Shown here piece after piece: positions 34,845-50,085 of a DNA stretch of 64,000 bases. Below the pieces are notes generated by a model that was not told where the DNA came from, searched no databases, and worked only from the letters and a program-made list of their open reading frames with translations. The DNA lies in contig NC_133043.1 of the NCBI RefSeq assembly GCF_048771995.1, forward strand, positions 7,644,501-7,708,500, read 5' to 3'. The position numbers and the translations under genes are program-made. Position 1 is the stretch's first letter. Each line of letters starts with the position of its first letter. Source of the stretch: Taeniopygia guttata. Taxonomy: Eukaryota; Chordata; Aves; Passeriformes; Estrildidae.

Positions 34845-37800
34845 GTGAAGACGATGCACGGCGCTCTCCGGGAGCAGATGCCGGCAGCCACGGGGAGCAG
34901 CAGCCCTGACCCAGGAGTGGGGTTGCTCTGGAGCTTCAGGCTGCCCCATCCAGGTGTGTTTGCTCAGCACTCACCTTCCATCCCGTGCTGGAGCTGTCTC
35001 AGAAGCTGATTCATGCAAAGTGCAAACACAAAGGGAGCTTGCACAGAAGTTCAAATAAGTTTCTCACCTGTGTTTGTGGATGTGTGGGGTTTTGGGGCTC
35101 TATCACAGGTTTTCCTTCCATAGCAAAGTATCAGTTCAGAATTCAGTTCTGGATGAATATGTTCTGTTGATTCCAAAACCCTTTTCACTGGAATTATTCC
35201 TGCCTTTTAATTCTCCAGTTATCGTACATTTTAGCCATGTTAGGAGCTTTCCCAGCTAATTTTATTATCAGGAAGCCAAGAGATTATATCAGGAAGAGCA
35301 GAGTCCTGCCCTGGGAGAAGGGAAAGGTTGGGTCCCCAGCAGGACTGAGAGTTCAGTGCCCCTGGGGCTGCACCTTCCCTCACAACATGAAGATCTTTCT
35401 GGGGACGCTTCCTGAGCCATGAGGAGATCCCCAATGTCAAGGACTGAGCTGTGGGAGCTGGAAGGAGCTGGGGATGCAGAAGATTTGATGGCAGGCTGAA
35501 AACCAGGAGAAGGGCTGGATGAGCAGAGGGTGCATGAAGGAAGCAGTGATGGGGGTTTGGTGGCAGTGGAGATGAGGAACTGAAGGCAGCAGGGCAGAAC
35601 AAGTAATCTCAAGCCAGCCCTTGGAAGCTTTTCAAAGTCAAACCCCTATTTTCTTTAAATAAGAAAGAATTTGGTTAATGCCTGTTTGTGTTTGGCTTTC
35701 AAGAGAGATGGAAAGGGTTTCCCACAGTCCCTTCCAGCTGCTACAGCAGAACTCTGCAGGCTCTCAGGATGTGCTGGGGGGCTGTGGTGCCCGTGCTGCT
35801 GCTCGTTTTCCCAGCATTTCATTCCAGAGGGCCTCAAAACATGGATCTGTTCAATCTCACAACACCCAGCATCTCTCTCACAGCTGCAGAAAGGATGCCC
35901 GGGGTGAAGGAGGAACCCATGGCAGGAGGGAATGGGAACCCCAGGCTCCAAGCACCCCATCCTGATGCTAAACCATCCCCTTTATTGCTGGCACCCAGGG
36001 AAGGATGCCAGGCAGCAGTGCCATCCACGGAGGGCTCCCAAAGCCAGGCTTGGGAAGGGGACCCTGGCACTGTGGGAGCCAGGACCGGGTCACATCACCA
36101 CACTGCCCTTGGTCTGGGTCATTCCTGCAGGGGTGGAAGTGTCCTGCCAGGTGTGGCAGGGTCAGGGCCAGCCTGGGCTCTGAGACAAAGAGCTGTGGCA
36201 CTGTGGGCACAGTCACACCCTGGCACACAGAGCCGGGCTCTGCAGCCCCCGTGGCTTTTCACATCACTTGTCTCCCCTCAGCTCTCACATCTGTGCTGCT
36301 ATGGTTACCGAGAGCCTGAGAGGTTTTAAATCTCCCTCAGAGCAATGGAGGATTTCAGGGTAATCTTGTTAGGAGATGAGCAATGAATATTTCCAAAGGC
36401 CTTTTGCATGGATAGCTCGTTCCCTATGAGCTTATGGCCCCTGACAGCAAGGAAAGCAAAGCACGGGGGACTGAGCAGGGAAGGATGAACACAGTGACTT
36501 GTTTTCCACTGCAGCCCTTTGTGCTCACAGTAATGTCCCTAAATTCTGAATTTTTCAAGGCTGGCCAGCTTGGGTCAAGTATTGCCCCAAAAAAAAAAAA
36601 AAAAATTTCTTTCAGTCTGTGTTTCCCCCAGGGAAAGACTTCTATTTACAGGCACTTGGAGATGGGGACAGTGATGGGTGAGCCCCCAGAAATGCCCTGT
36701 GTCCTGCCCAGTGGGGCTGAGATGGCTCGTGGGAGTGCCCAGGAGCCATCTGTGGCATTTTGTAATGCAGGTGGAGTTTGGATCCTGCAGCCAGGGCACA
36801 TTCTGCACCCGCAGGAACTGGAGCGTGCCAGGGGCAAACCTCTGCCAGTGCTGAGCCAGAGCGTGCCCTGGGCTGTCCCCACGGGAGAGGGACCGTGACG
36901 CCCCAGGGACAGAGGGAAGGAGGGAGGGAGGCAGCAACCTGCCTGCAAGGGAGCAGGGGGGGAAAGGAGCCGGGAGCAGGGCAGGGAGGAGGGCAGGCAG
37001 TGGCAGGAAGGGTGAAGGGATGACAGCAGCGTTGGGCAGGAGCTGGGATGGAGCAGGGCTGAGGTGTGGGGTGGGTTTGGGGCTCACAGGCAGGTCTGGA
37101 GCAAAGGGTGCCTGGAAATGTTTGTGGTCATCCTTACCCCAAAAAAGCCAACCCTCTGCAGGGCTGACAGCCACGGGGCAGGGGGGGGAGAGGGATGGTC
37201 CCCAGGGTCCCAGTCAGTGCTGGGCTCAGGCAGAGCCATCAGCCAAGCCTGGGTGCTGGATGGGCCCAGCCTGAGCGAAGCTGGGCAGCCCTTGGCAGTC
37301 AGGAGAGGGCAGTTTGGGTCAGAAGGCCGGGAAATGGCGTGTGGGCTGCTGCTCCCCACCATGTGCTGGTGCAGGGGCCAGGGAGCACGGGCACAGGGGA
37401 AGGGCTGAACCCCTGGGAAAAGCCAACAGCGCTCAGTCCAGGAGAAACCCTGGACCTGCTCCCCTCACAGGGCTGTTTGCCAGTGTGGTGCTTCTTCTGT
37501 CCCTGCACCAGCCCACAGAGCTCCAGAGAGCTGGAGAGGTGTGAGTGAGGCTCTCCCAGAAAACATCCTGATGTCCTGGCAACGTTTGTGACACCTTTTA
37601 CAAACATTAACTTTTGTCTCGCTTTTCAGCTCACGTCTGGTGCCTGGAAGTGATTGAGTGAGGGGAAAGCCAGCAGAGCACAGCTCCCCTTTCCACTGGC
37701 CAAGTGCTCCCCAGCTCTGCTGCTGCTCCTAGATGGGAGAAAGAGTTTGCACCCTTAGGGACAGCCCGTGCTGTGCCTGGATGTGCTTTGGGGAGCTCCT

Positions 37801-38189
37801 GCCTCGCTGCTCGGCTGTCCTGGCTCAGAGGGAGCAGCAGCTCTGATGTTCTCAGCACCAGAGCTGCTGGTGCTGGGCACTGCTCCAGCCCTGGGCACGG
37901 TGGCCCAGATCAGCCCCACTGGTCACACAGGGGTGACAGAGCCCGGCCCATTGCTGGCAGGCAGTGAAGCACCACTGTGACTGTGCTGGTGAGCAGTCTG
38001 CAGCACTGTGGGGCGTTCAGGAGCCCGAGCCAGCTGCTGGAGCTGCTGCAGGGCTGAGTCCTGCAATGAGTCCTGCTGCAGTGCCTCAGCAGCCTTTGCA
38101 CCCCACAGCAGCACACAGGCAGTGAGCACAGTGGGGTGCGTGCTCCCACCCCACTCAGTTGTGCCCCTGCCTTTGCTTCTCCTCTTGGA
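34845..38189. other. Intergenic stretch, no gene seen
   Basis: Mixed, moderately GC-rich sequence. It contains an A17 run near 36589-36605 and G/A-rich sequence at about 36910-37020. I find no exon-like segment with splice borders or family resemblance and no recognised mobile element. Confidence 0.5.
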
Positions 38190-38191
38190 GA

Positions 38192-38557
38192 ATTCACAGA
38201 ATCACAGAATCACAGAATTCACAGAATCACTGGGCTGGAGGAGACCCTCAAGATCATCAGGTCCAACCCAGCCCCAACACCTCAACTCAACCCTGGCACA
38301 TCCAGTCTGGTTTAAACACACCCAGGGATGGTGACTCCCCCACCTCCCCGGGCAGCCATTCCAGAACTTTATCACCTTTCTGTAAAAACCTTTTTCCTAA
38401 TATCCAACCTATATTTCCCCTAACACAGCTTGAGTCTTTGGCCTCTGGTTCTGTCAGTGCTGCCTGGAGAAAGAGCCCAACCCCACCTGAGCACAGGCAC
38501 CTTTCAGGAGCTGTGGAGAATGACAAGGTCACCCCTGAGTCTCCTTTTCTCCAGGCT
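38192..38557 (-). mobile_element. CR1 LINE 3' fragment with terminal repeats
   Basis: It begins with several CACAGAAT repeats, the CR1 terminal octamer in reverse complement, followed by TGGGCTGGAGGAGACCCTCA and the usual CR1 3' text through CTCCTTTTCTCCAGGC. The right end abuts the LTR at 38558. Confidence 0.88.
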
Positions 38558-39215
38558 TGTTGGAATTTGTGGGTATTGATGATTTTGACATTGTAGAAAG
38601 TTTTTGGTTTTTTTCCCCGTTGTCAAAGAAGAAGTTATAATTTGTTTGTGTTGTTTTTAAGGTTGTTTATTCTTGCTTATCTCTAACATGTTTTGCTGCC
38701 CTGCCGTAGGTTTGTCTTGCAGGGCAGCGTGTGGGGCTCTGCCCTCAGTGGGATGTTATAAACATTATATATTAGAAATTACGTGTATTGTATTTACAAT
38801 AACGTGCCAATATCTATCATCTACATTAAACACCGTGTCTCTAGCTTAAACTAATAGAAAAATGCCAACACCACAGTGAAACATGGAGGGCATGAAGAAG
38901 GAGGAAAAGGACAAGGCACACCCAATTTCCTCCATCTTGTCCCCTTTGGACCCCTCATCTAGAATCCAAAAATTTTACTTTTGCACCCGTGCCACACTTA
39001 ATTATTACTCATATCAAACACTCAGAGCTTGTAATTCATCCTGTAAGATTGAAAACTCTTTTCCATGGACAGAGATCACAGACAGTGTCTCTGGGGGCTC
39101 TGTCCAGGGGGTTCCTGACCCCTGCCAGGGTCCCAGACCTGCCAGGGCAGACAGAGGGAAGCTCTGCATTCCCACATCTCCCTGTCCTTTTTGAACTAAA
39201 AACACTTCTTTGACA
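38558..39215 (+). mobile_element. ERV-type LTR, copy 1 of a local pair (fossil)
   Basis: About 658 bp from TGTTGGAATTTGTGGG to TTTGACA, with TG...CA ends and a T-rich U3-like beginning. It shares long stretches with 42271-42800 (AAGGTTGTTTATT, the CCAATAGAAAA-like part, CTCCATCTTGT, TTTTCCATGG). It resembles an ERV LTR family I recall from passerines. No viral genes adjoin it. It is a decayed solo LTR or the like. Confidence 0.6.
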
Positions 39216-41002
39216 TTTTCCACCTGGAATGAGCCCTGGGTGGGAGCCAGGGGAAAACAGGAGAGGAGGAGAAGCTGCTGCCTGGTGTGGGAGAGCAAAG
39301 GGCCAGCCTGGGCTGTTTGAGGAGGAGACAGGGTCAGCGATTCAGGTCCTACCCTGTGTGGGGACGAGCTGCACCCGAGAGGGTTAAACCTGCCTCTCCG
39401 GAGATTAAATCCAAATAATGGCCTTTATTCAGCGACAGGTGAGAGGAGAAATCCGAGCTCGGAGGGGCCGCAGCCCTCCCGGATGCATAGATGGATCAGC
39501 CATACGTGCCTGGAACAGCACAGACCCTGCTCCGGCTCTGCTGGGGCCACCAAGGGACACCTGCCACTCCCGGGGGACAGCCCTGCTCGGGGGGCACCGG
39601 GGGTGCTGGCCCTGGAGGGGGTGACACAAACTCCTGCCCGGTGAGCCCCGTGCCACCTGGGCTCAGAGGAGCTGCTTGGGATGGGTGAGGGCTGGATTTG
39701 GGGTCCTCCCTGAAGGAGGAGATCCCTGCTGGCATCACTCAGCACTTCGGGGAGCTGAATCCTCGTGGCACATCCTGCTGCTCGTGGAGATCAGTGTCAC
39801 CCATGCTGCCACCAGCCCAGGAGCTCAGCAGGTCACAGCTCTGGCACCACTTTCAGGCACAGGGGCACTCAGAGCTGGCCCTGGCATGGGTGCTCTGCCC
39901 CTCGTCCCTCCTCCAGATGATCTCCTCCGTGGCACTTGGGGTTGGGAGCCTTCCCTGAGCCCAGCAGGGCAGGGAACCACGGACAGCCTGTTCTGAGCCA
40001 CCTCGGGTAACAAAACCCGGTCTCCCCGTAAACAAATACCTCACTGGGACTAAAGGGATTTAGTGTAGCTGTTCTCAGGCTCAGAGGAGTTTCTACAACA
40101 TCTCTTATCTTGCTCTGGCTGGATTATTGGCTGGAGAAAAGAGCTCTCTTCAGGCCACCAGCACAGCTTTCCCTTGGGTGATATGGGGTGACAGGAGAGG
40201 AGTGTCAGAAGGACATGGGACCTTCAGCAGATCCACGGCATTAACACAAGGTGCAGGGGGGTCTGGTGCTGGCAGGAGATGCCCAACACCCCAGATTTGG
40301 GAGATAGGAGCACAGAAGTGGTTCTTCACTCATCCAAAGTGCTCTGCAGCCTGGACTGAGCCAGGAGCCCTCTCTGCCAGGCTGTCACTGATACTGTCAG
40401 GGACACTGCTCCCATCCCCACGGCTCAGCCCAGCTCCAGCAGCCGGGCTGTGCCCCTGCCCACGTCCTGCTGGGGCCCTGCTCCATGCCATGCAAAGCCA
40501 GCCAGACACCCTGAAAACAAACTGCTTCTTTTTTTTTTTCCTTTGCAGAGTGTATGAAAATGTCATTTTGTAAACATCCCCCAGTGCTCTGCCTGCCCAG
40601 GGCTGCTGTCACTGCCCGTGGGGGCCCTTCCCTCTCACTGCATGGCCTCGACTCCCTGGGCTTTCATGCACAGCTCCCAACTCTTTCCCCAGTGACTTCT
40701 TGTCCTTAAATAACCAAATAAACTTCACATGATGGGGCAGAAGTGACCTCAGTCTGTCCTGGATCTGAGCTGATTACTGCCACAGACACATTCACGGTCA
40801 AACTGCTCCTTCCTTCTCAGGGCAGGAGCAAAGGACGGATCTAGCCAAAAGCAAGGTTAGAATAAAATGAAGCTTGCATTCATTTTACAGCGAGTTTGAT
40901 GCTCCCTGGGAATGTGCCAGGCCTCACAGTGTGGAGAACAGGGTGGCAGCTCTTTGACTGCTTCTTCAGCTGTGGAGTCTCAGCATTTCGGTCTGGCTGC
41001 CC
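39216..41002. other. Intergenic stretch, no gene seen
   Basis: GC-rich sequence with overlapping short open frames and no recognised repeat. A T-run with splice-acceptor-like CTTTGCAG lies near 40530-40548, but no coding segment follows it. Confidence 0.5.
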
Positions 41003-41400
41003 CTAAAACCTCTCCAATTTTGGGTTCAGAGGAGGAAACCTCTGCCCACCCCCAAAACCTCTCCAATTTTGAGTTCAGAGGAGGAAACCTCTGCCCACCC
41101 CCAAAACCTCTCCAATTTTAGGTTCAGAGGAGGAAACCTCTGCCCACCCCCAAAACCTCTCCAATTTTGGGTTCAGAGGAGGAAATTTCTGATCACCCCC
41201 AAAACCTCTCCAATTTTGGGTTCAGAGAAGGAAATTTCTGCCCACCCCCCAAATCTCTCCTCTTTTGAGTTCAGAGGAGGAAATTTCCGCCCACCCCTAA
41301 AACCTCTCCAATTTTGGGTTCAGAGGAGGAAATTTCTGCCCCCCCCCCAAACCTCTCCAATTTTGGGTTCAGAGGAGGAAATTTCTGCCCACCCCCAGTC
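41003..41400. repeat. Minisatellite, about 49-bp unit, eight copies
   Basis: Units contain CTCCAATTTTGGGTTCAGAG followed by GAGGAAA(CC/TT)TCTGCCCACCCCC. About eight copies are seen, with base differences such as TTTGAG and TTTTAG variants. Because 49 is 3n+1, successive units are read in rotating frames. All three forward frames happen to be open inside a unit, giving repeated NLSNF, KPLQFW and SPILGSEEE peptides. Confidence 0.93.
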
Positions 41401-41918
41401 CCCAGCAGCCCCTCCATGGAGCCACTGTCACCCTAAGAGCTCCTGACAGCCCCGCTGGGCAGCGCCGTGGCGGCTCCGCAGCCTCTGCCGGGGGCTCCGG
41501 CGCAGCCGCCGCCTGTCAGGACATCTCATGTTTGTGACATATTTCTGTCACGGGAGATCAGCAGCAGCCAGGCCTGGCTGTGCCCAGGGGCACCACCCTG
41601 CTGAGCCCCTGCACGCCCAGCTCCAAGCTGGCTCCTGACTTCTGGCATGCACAAAGCTCTGGAGCTTTTGTTTTCCCCAGGTTTTTGCGTGGTGGTGCCA
41701 GAAATGGCACCTTGCCCTGCCTGCCTGGGGTTGGGGCTGTCCCTGCCCTGAAGGATGAGCTGAGCCATGTCTCAGGTTTGCAGGACACTGCTGTCACCTG
41801 GAAACCTGCTCCAGTCCCCTCCTGTGACTGGGAACTGAGCAAGGACGTCCCTCTGTGAGCAGAGACATCAGGGACTGTCCCCAGCAGGACAGGCTGCCAG
41901 CTGAGCCAGGAGTGCCCA
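41401..41918. other. Intergenic stretch, no gene seen
   Basis: A short GC-rich CpG-containing patch (41450-41520) is followed by unassigned sequence up to the CR1 fragment. Confidence 0.5.
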
Positions 41919-42050
41919 CAGAATCACAGACCCACGGAATCACAGAACCAGGGGGTTAAAGATTGAGTTGGGTGGGTAGGAACTTTACAGACCATCTCGT
42001 TCCAACCTCCTGCCATGGCCACCCACGAGATCAGGTTGAGCAGGTGATGT
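41919..42050 (-). mobile_element. CR1 LINE 3' fragment, short
   Basis: CACAGAATCACAG repeats are followed by TTACAGACCATCTCGTTCCAACCTCCTGCCATGGCCACC, the CR1 3' end in reverse complement. It is truncated after about 130 bp. Confidence 0.82.
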
Positions 42051-42270
42051 TCTGGGGCTAAAAGATGAAGAACCAGAGTCACATTTGCAGGAGGGGGTTG
42101 GCGAGCAGGGGACATTGCCAGCCTGGGGGCATTGCAGGAAATGGGGGCTCGGGGTCCCCTCCCTGCAGGGCTGGAGGTGTGGATTTCTCTCTCAGGGTTC
42201 CTGAGGTCAGGGTGACCCCAGGAGAGATCCAAAAGAGTCTTTGCTTCCCCAGCCCGAATGCAGTCAAATG

Positions 42271-42800
42271 AGGAGTCTTGGAATGTTTCCGATTGTGTTT
42301 TCAAGGTTGTTTATTTCTTCTTATCTAGAACAGTTTCTCTCTGGCTTGCAAGGAGGCCATAACATTCAGTGTGCCCTCTCAGGCAGTGTTTACCTTTTAG
42401 ATCAAAAGTTTTAAACATATACTATGTTTAAAATTTATTACCAATACCTAAAATCTATGCTGGACAGTGTGTCCCTATCCTAAACCAATAGAAAAGTGTC
42501 ACTATGCCAGCAAGACATGGAAGACAAGAAGAAAGGAAAGAAGGCTAAGACACGCCCAGATTCCTCCATCTTGTACCCCTGAATTACATTCTAAAAACCC
42601 CAAAATTCTACTTTTCCACCCTGTGTTAGTTCAAATATCACACTACTCAAACCCTTGTGGATTGTAATTCCTCGTACAAAATTGGCAGCTTTTTCCATGG
42701 GCTAAAATCGAAGCCACAGGTGTTTTTGACTTCTTGTCAAGGTCTCTGAGCCCCTGCCAGGGTCTGGAGCCAGCCAGGGCAGCCAGAGGGATGTGCTGGG
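42271..42800 (+). mobile_element. ERV-type LTR, copy 2 of a local pair (fossil)
   Basis: It is related over most of its length to 38558-39215 and in the same orientation: TCAAGGTTGTTTATTTCTTC, CAGTGTGTCCCTATCC, CCAATAGAAAAGTG, CCTCCATCTTGTACCCC, TTTTTCCATGGGC. The two copies differ at many positions and the DNA between them carries no recognisable viral part, so separate insertions of one family are more likely than one provirus. Borders are approximate. Confidence 0.55.
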
Positions 42801-44104
42801 CTCCAGCATGGAGGGAACGGCTGCGAGCTGCATCAGAGCTGTTCCCAGTGCCTGAGCACAGCTCTGGGGCTCTTCCCTGGCTCTGAAGATGGGAATGACG
42901 TGCACTTCCATCAGCCTTCTGCAGCAGAGCTGTGAAACAGAGATTGGCTGGGGTGGTTACCCTGTGCAGCTGCTTTGTGCTGAAATTTGGGTCTCGTTTC
43001 TCTCACGGCCACATCACCCCAAGTGGCACCATGAGGGGAGGGGATGCTGCTCTAACACCAGCACCTGGAGACCTCTTCCCACGTCCCAAGTGGGGCTGTG
43101 GGTCAGCCAGGCCCTCCCAATGTTCCTGCAGTGTTTTCCTGGTGCAGTGACCCGTGTGGGTGCTCCGTGCTCCCCTCCTGTCCCTTCCTGCAGGGCTGGG
43201 AACAATTGGCTCTGTTTACCCACTGCTGATGGATGTGGCTCCTGGTGCTGGCGCTGGCCAAGTTCCTTCTGCTCTCACAGCAGGAATGTGGGAAGGGAAA
43301 ATCAACAATCAATCCCTCCAGTTCCTCAGCTCCATCCCTCTGGCCGAGTGCTGCAGGCTGGGCAGGGAGCTGCTAAAAACCCCTCTGAGGGCAATGGCAA
43401 ACCTCTGCATGGGCACAGAGCTGAGATTTGTCTCCACAAGGTAAACTGAGGCAAGGAGGGCAAAGCACTGTTGTGCCTCCCCCTCCTGCAGCAGCTTCTC
43501 TGCAGGTTGAAGTGAAAGCTGCAGAATGCCAGCTGTTGTCTGGGCTGCAGTGGAGACAAGTCCCCAGGAGCTGGACCCCACTGCCCCTCAATATTCCTCA
43601 CTGCCCCCCAAGATCCCTCAGGGATGTCTGACCCCTCAGACCTGCTGGGGGGAGCAGGGGTGACCTGCTGGACCGGCTCTGTACTGATCCCCTGGCCCAC
43701 ACTCAGCACTGGCACCTCTGGGAAATCTGCTCCAGCCTGGGGAGGATCAGAGAGGCAAATTCCAGGAGCAACCTCTGAGTAACCTGCTCTGTGGAAGGTG
43801 TTTCTGCTCTTGGCAGCAGGCTGGATCTCAATGAACTTTGAGATTCCCTCCCACCCAAACCAGCCTGTGATTCCAGAAAGAGGGGTTGTGCTGGGGGCTC
43901 TGGGGGCAGGCTCACACTGGGGAAGCATTTTCTTGGCATGGACAGGGAGAAAGAACCTCGTGAGCACAATAAATACATATACAACAGATAGAACCCCCCA
44001 GGATTTCATTTCCCAGAGCTGACTCTGCCATTCCAGCCTGCCCATTGCACGGAGAGGAGAAACCCAGTCCCTTCCAGTACCATCCTGTGTCCCAGGGCGA
44101 TGTG
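42801..44104. other. Intergenic stretch, no gene seen
   Basis: Moderately GC-rich. Long overlapping open frames on both strands (for example 43326-44324 on the minus strand) run into the adjacent minisatellite and show no family resemblance. Confidence 0.5.
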
Positions 44105-44410
44105 CTGGGAGTCCCTGGAGCCCGGGAGGGGGACAGGGAGCACCCCGGGGTGTGGAGGGGACAGGGAGCGCCCCGGGGTGTGGAGAGGACAGGGAGCATC
44201 CTGGGATGTGGAGAGGGAGAAGGAGCATCCCGGTTTTTGGAGATACTAAGGGAGCATCCCGGGATGTGGAGATGAGATGGAGCATCCCGGGACGTGGAGG
44301 GGGGCAGGGAACATTCCGGGACATGGAGGGGGCAGGATCCCGGGAGGGTGGCAGGGGCAGGATCCCGGGATGTGGAGGGGGCAGGATCCCGGGAGGATGG
44401 CAGGGCAGGA
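44105..44410. repeat. Minisatellite, about 30-bp diverged unit
   Basis: About ten units of GGGAGCATCCCGGGATGTGGA type, with spacer changes. The CCCGGGA core is palindromic in many copies. The left units (ACAGGGAGCACCCCGGGGTG) and the right units (GGCAGGATCCCGGGAGG) form two sub-families. Confidence 0.85.
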
Positions 44411-46839
44411 CCCCGGGAGCCCAGCCCGGCTCGTTTCACAGAGGAGCCGCCCAGCCCGAGCCGCTCCTTGAGGATGCTGCTGTTTGTCACTGTCGCAGCC
44501 GCGCCGTGAAGCAGAAATGACACGTTCTGGCAGCTGACATCTCCAGGAAGGGTTTAGCAGGGAGACAAACCGAGCTCATGCTCCGGAGCTGCCACCCCCC
44601 GGTGCCCAGCCCGCTGTGATGCCCAAAGAGCAGCGAACAAAGGCGAGGCTTTGTCCCCGAGCCGTGCGACAGCGCCAGCGGTGCGGGGTGACCTGGCACA
44701 GCCAGATGTGCCTGGCAAACCTCTGGCTCACGGGCTGGGCACGCCCCGGCTGGCACAGAATGAGTGCCCACGGTGCGGGGGGAGGCTCAGACTGGGATAA
44801 AGGGGGGCTGTGCCCACCTGGCAGTGAGGGGTTTGCACCCACGGGGGTTTGTGCAGTTCTGTTTGCACAGAGCAGAGCCCTGATGGCAAAGCCGTGGGGC
44901 AGCCCCGAGCCGAGGGCGAGGTGCCCTGCCTTGGGATGCTCCAGCTCCAAGCTCCTGCTGAGCCCTGGGCAGCAGCTCCAGCCACTGCTTGCCAAGATCC
45001 TGCCTCATCCCCGGTGGGCAAAGCTGCTGCTTGGATCTGGAGAGGTCTCCTTGCCCCAGTGAAGGGATTTGCCATTCCTCCTCCTCCTCAGCTCTTTTCA
45101 GCTCCTCTCAGCAGCATCCAGGTGGAGAACAGGTCCTCTCCTCTCTGAGGCACAGCATCAAATACCTTCAGAGAGAATTGCTCGGGCAGCAGCACCCCGG
45201 GGATGCCGGTGGCTCTGTGGGGCCCCAGGAGCTGCAGCTCTGTTGGGGTGAGCAGGGCAGAGTCACTGAGTGACCTTGCCCTGGGTGCTGTCCCTGGCAG
45301 TGCCAGCCCTCCTGGAGGGCAGCTCGCATCATCCTTCCCTGCTTCCTTTCTTTTTAGGCTCTTGTGAAGGATGAATAAACACCCGGGGGTGCTGCTGCCC
45401 AAGGCTGGCTCAGGCCAGCAGTGTCACCGTGCCACTGTGTCCTGGGGAAGCTGCAGGAAGGCTGGAGAGTGGAGTGGGTGATGGAGAAATGGGCCCCCCC
45501 CTTGCTCAGGAAATGGGTTTTTTTAGGGGAAACCGTGTGGGGGAAGCCTCCATCTGCAGCTGGCTCCTCTGTGGGGTCAGAGCTGCCCCAGAGTAACTCA
45601 TGTCCAGCAAGACAAATTCCATTTCTGCTTTGCTCGGGTCTGCTCTGGGTGTCAATGGGAGCTGGGGTCCTGCAGGGCCCCCCACCCCCAGATGTGCCAG
45701 CTCTGGGGGGGCTGAGCCTGGGGTGGGCATTGGGGTGATGCCAGCGGCCAAATGGCAAGGCCTGGGCACCTTGTCCTGGCAGGCTCTGGAGCCAGGCAGG
45801 GGCTGTGGTGAGCCTGGCAGTGCCCTGCTGGCACAACCTGTGACAGGAGGAGGTCTCTGGGAGCTGCTGTGGAACACCCATCAGTGCCTGGGGAGGGATT
45901 TCATGGAAATGCCTGCAGCAAGCACAGCTCCTCCAGGGCTGCATTCACAGCACACAGACTCTGCAGGTCCTGTGGGATGTGGCTGGAGCAGCTGGAGCTG
46001 TGTGGCCTCTCCAGGCTGGAGGGAATGACAGAAACTCCAAGGAGGGGTGCACTGCTCTGCCCATCGCTCCCCAGGGCTGGGAAAGCCCCTTGGAGCTGGC
46101 AGTGCCAGTGCCAGCCATGGGGACAGGAGCAGGTCCTGCCCTCCCTGCTCTGCCACACACATTTTGGACCTGAGGGTCCCCCCCTGCCACCCTTTGCTGT
46201 TGTGTCAGCACCTCCAAGAAGAGGCAGCATGTTACAACAATAAATATTATAATAAATAACTATGCAAAGGCAAAAATGCTTGAGATAAATTTTGTTTTGC
46301 CAAACAAAGGCTTCAAAAAAGAGCTTCAAGGCTCTTTTTTGGGAGAACTTGCATTTTCAGTTTCCATCTTTTTCACTGGCCTGCTCCTCTTCTCATCGCC
46401 CTGTCCCTGGTGAAATCCTGCTCATAATTAAAATTCAATGTCTGGATACAGCCTAGAGCTTGTGGGCCAATCCATACTGGAGCCAAGAAATAAGCAGGAT
46501 ATTTTTTCACTTCTACAGCATTTCTCCCAGCAGATCCTCAAGGGTTTTCTCCAGCGGTGATTAAGTTTCTCAGGACTCTTGGGAGTTTGTGACTGTTCAG
46601 GAAGAGTCTCAGCAGTGGGAAGGGCAAACCCACAGCCAGGATGGTGCCTGGAGGTCAGTGCAGCATCCTCTGGGATGTGCAGGGCACAGGGATTGGGGCT
46701 GGGGGGGCTGGGAGTGTCCCAGCCCAGCACCCCATGGGGCTGCTCCATGAACAATGTGCTGTCCTTGCTGGGGGTGATGCCTCAGGTTTGGCTTTCCTAT
46801 TTTTCAGATTCTGTGCTGCTTTAGTGTGTGGTCTGGGCT
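44411..46839. other. Intergenic stretch, no gene seen
   Basis: GC-rich to about 46.2 kb, then AT-rich. It contains a perfect hairpin at 46315-46340 (separate entry). No exon-like segment or recognised mobile element. Confidence 0.5.
46315..46340. other. Perfect inverted repeat with A/T-rich arms
   Basis: AAAAAAGAGC, loop TTCAAG, GCTCTTTTTT: a 10-bp perfect stem with a 6-base loop. It differs from the histone mRNA stem-loop (GGCTCTTTTCAGAGCC). Function unknown. Confidence 0.7.
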
Positions 46840-46859
46840 TCATATGAGGGGATGCTGAG

Positions 46860-50085
<3,226 letters not shown>

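Noticed and set aside
38558-42800. A single provirus bounded by the two LTR-like copies
   Set aside because: The DNA between shows no viral genes and contains a minisatellite and unique sequence, and the copies differ strongly.
43326-44324. 332-codon minus-strand frame
   Set aside because: Half of it is the 44.1-44.4 kb minisatellite and the rest has no recognisable domain.
46315-46340. Histone 3' stem-loop
   Set aside because: The stem and loop sequence do not match the conserved histone element and no histone gene is near.
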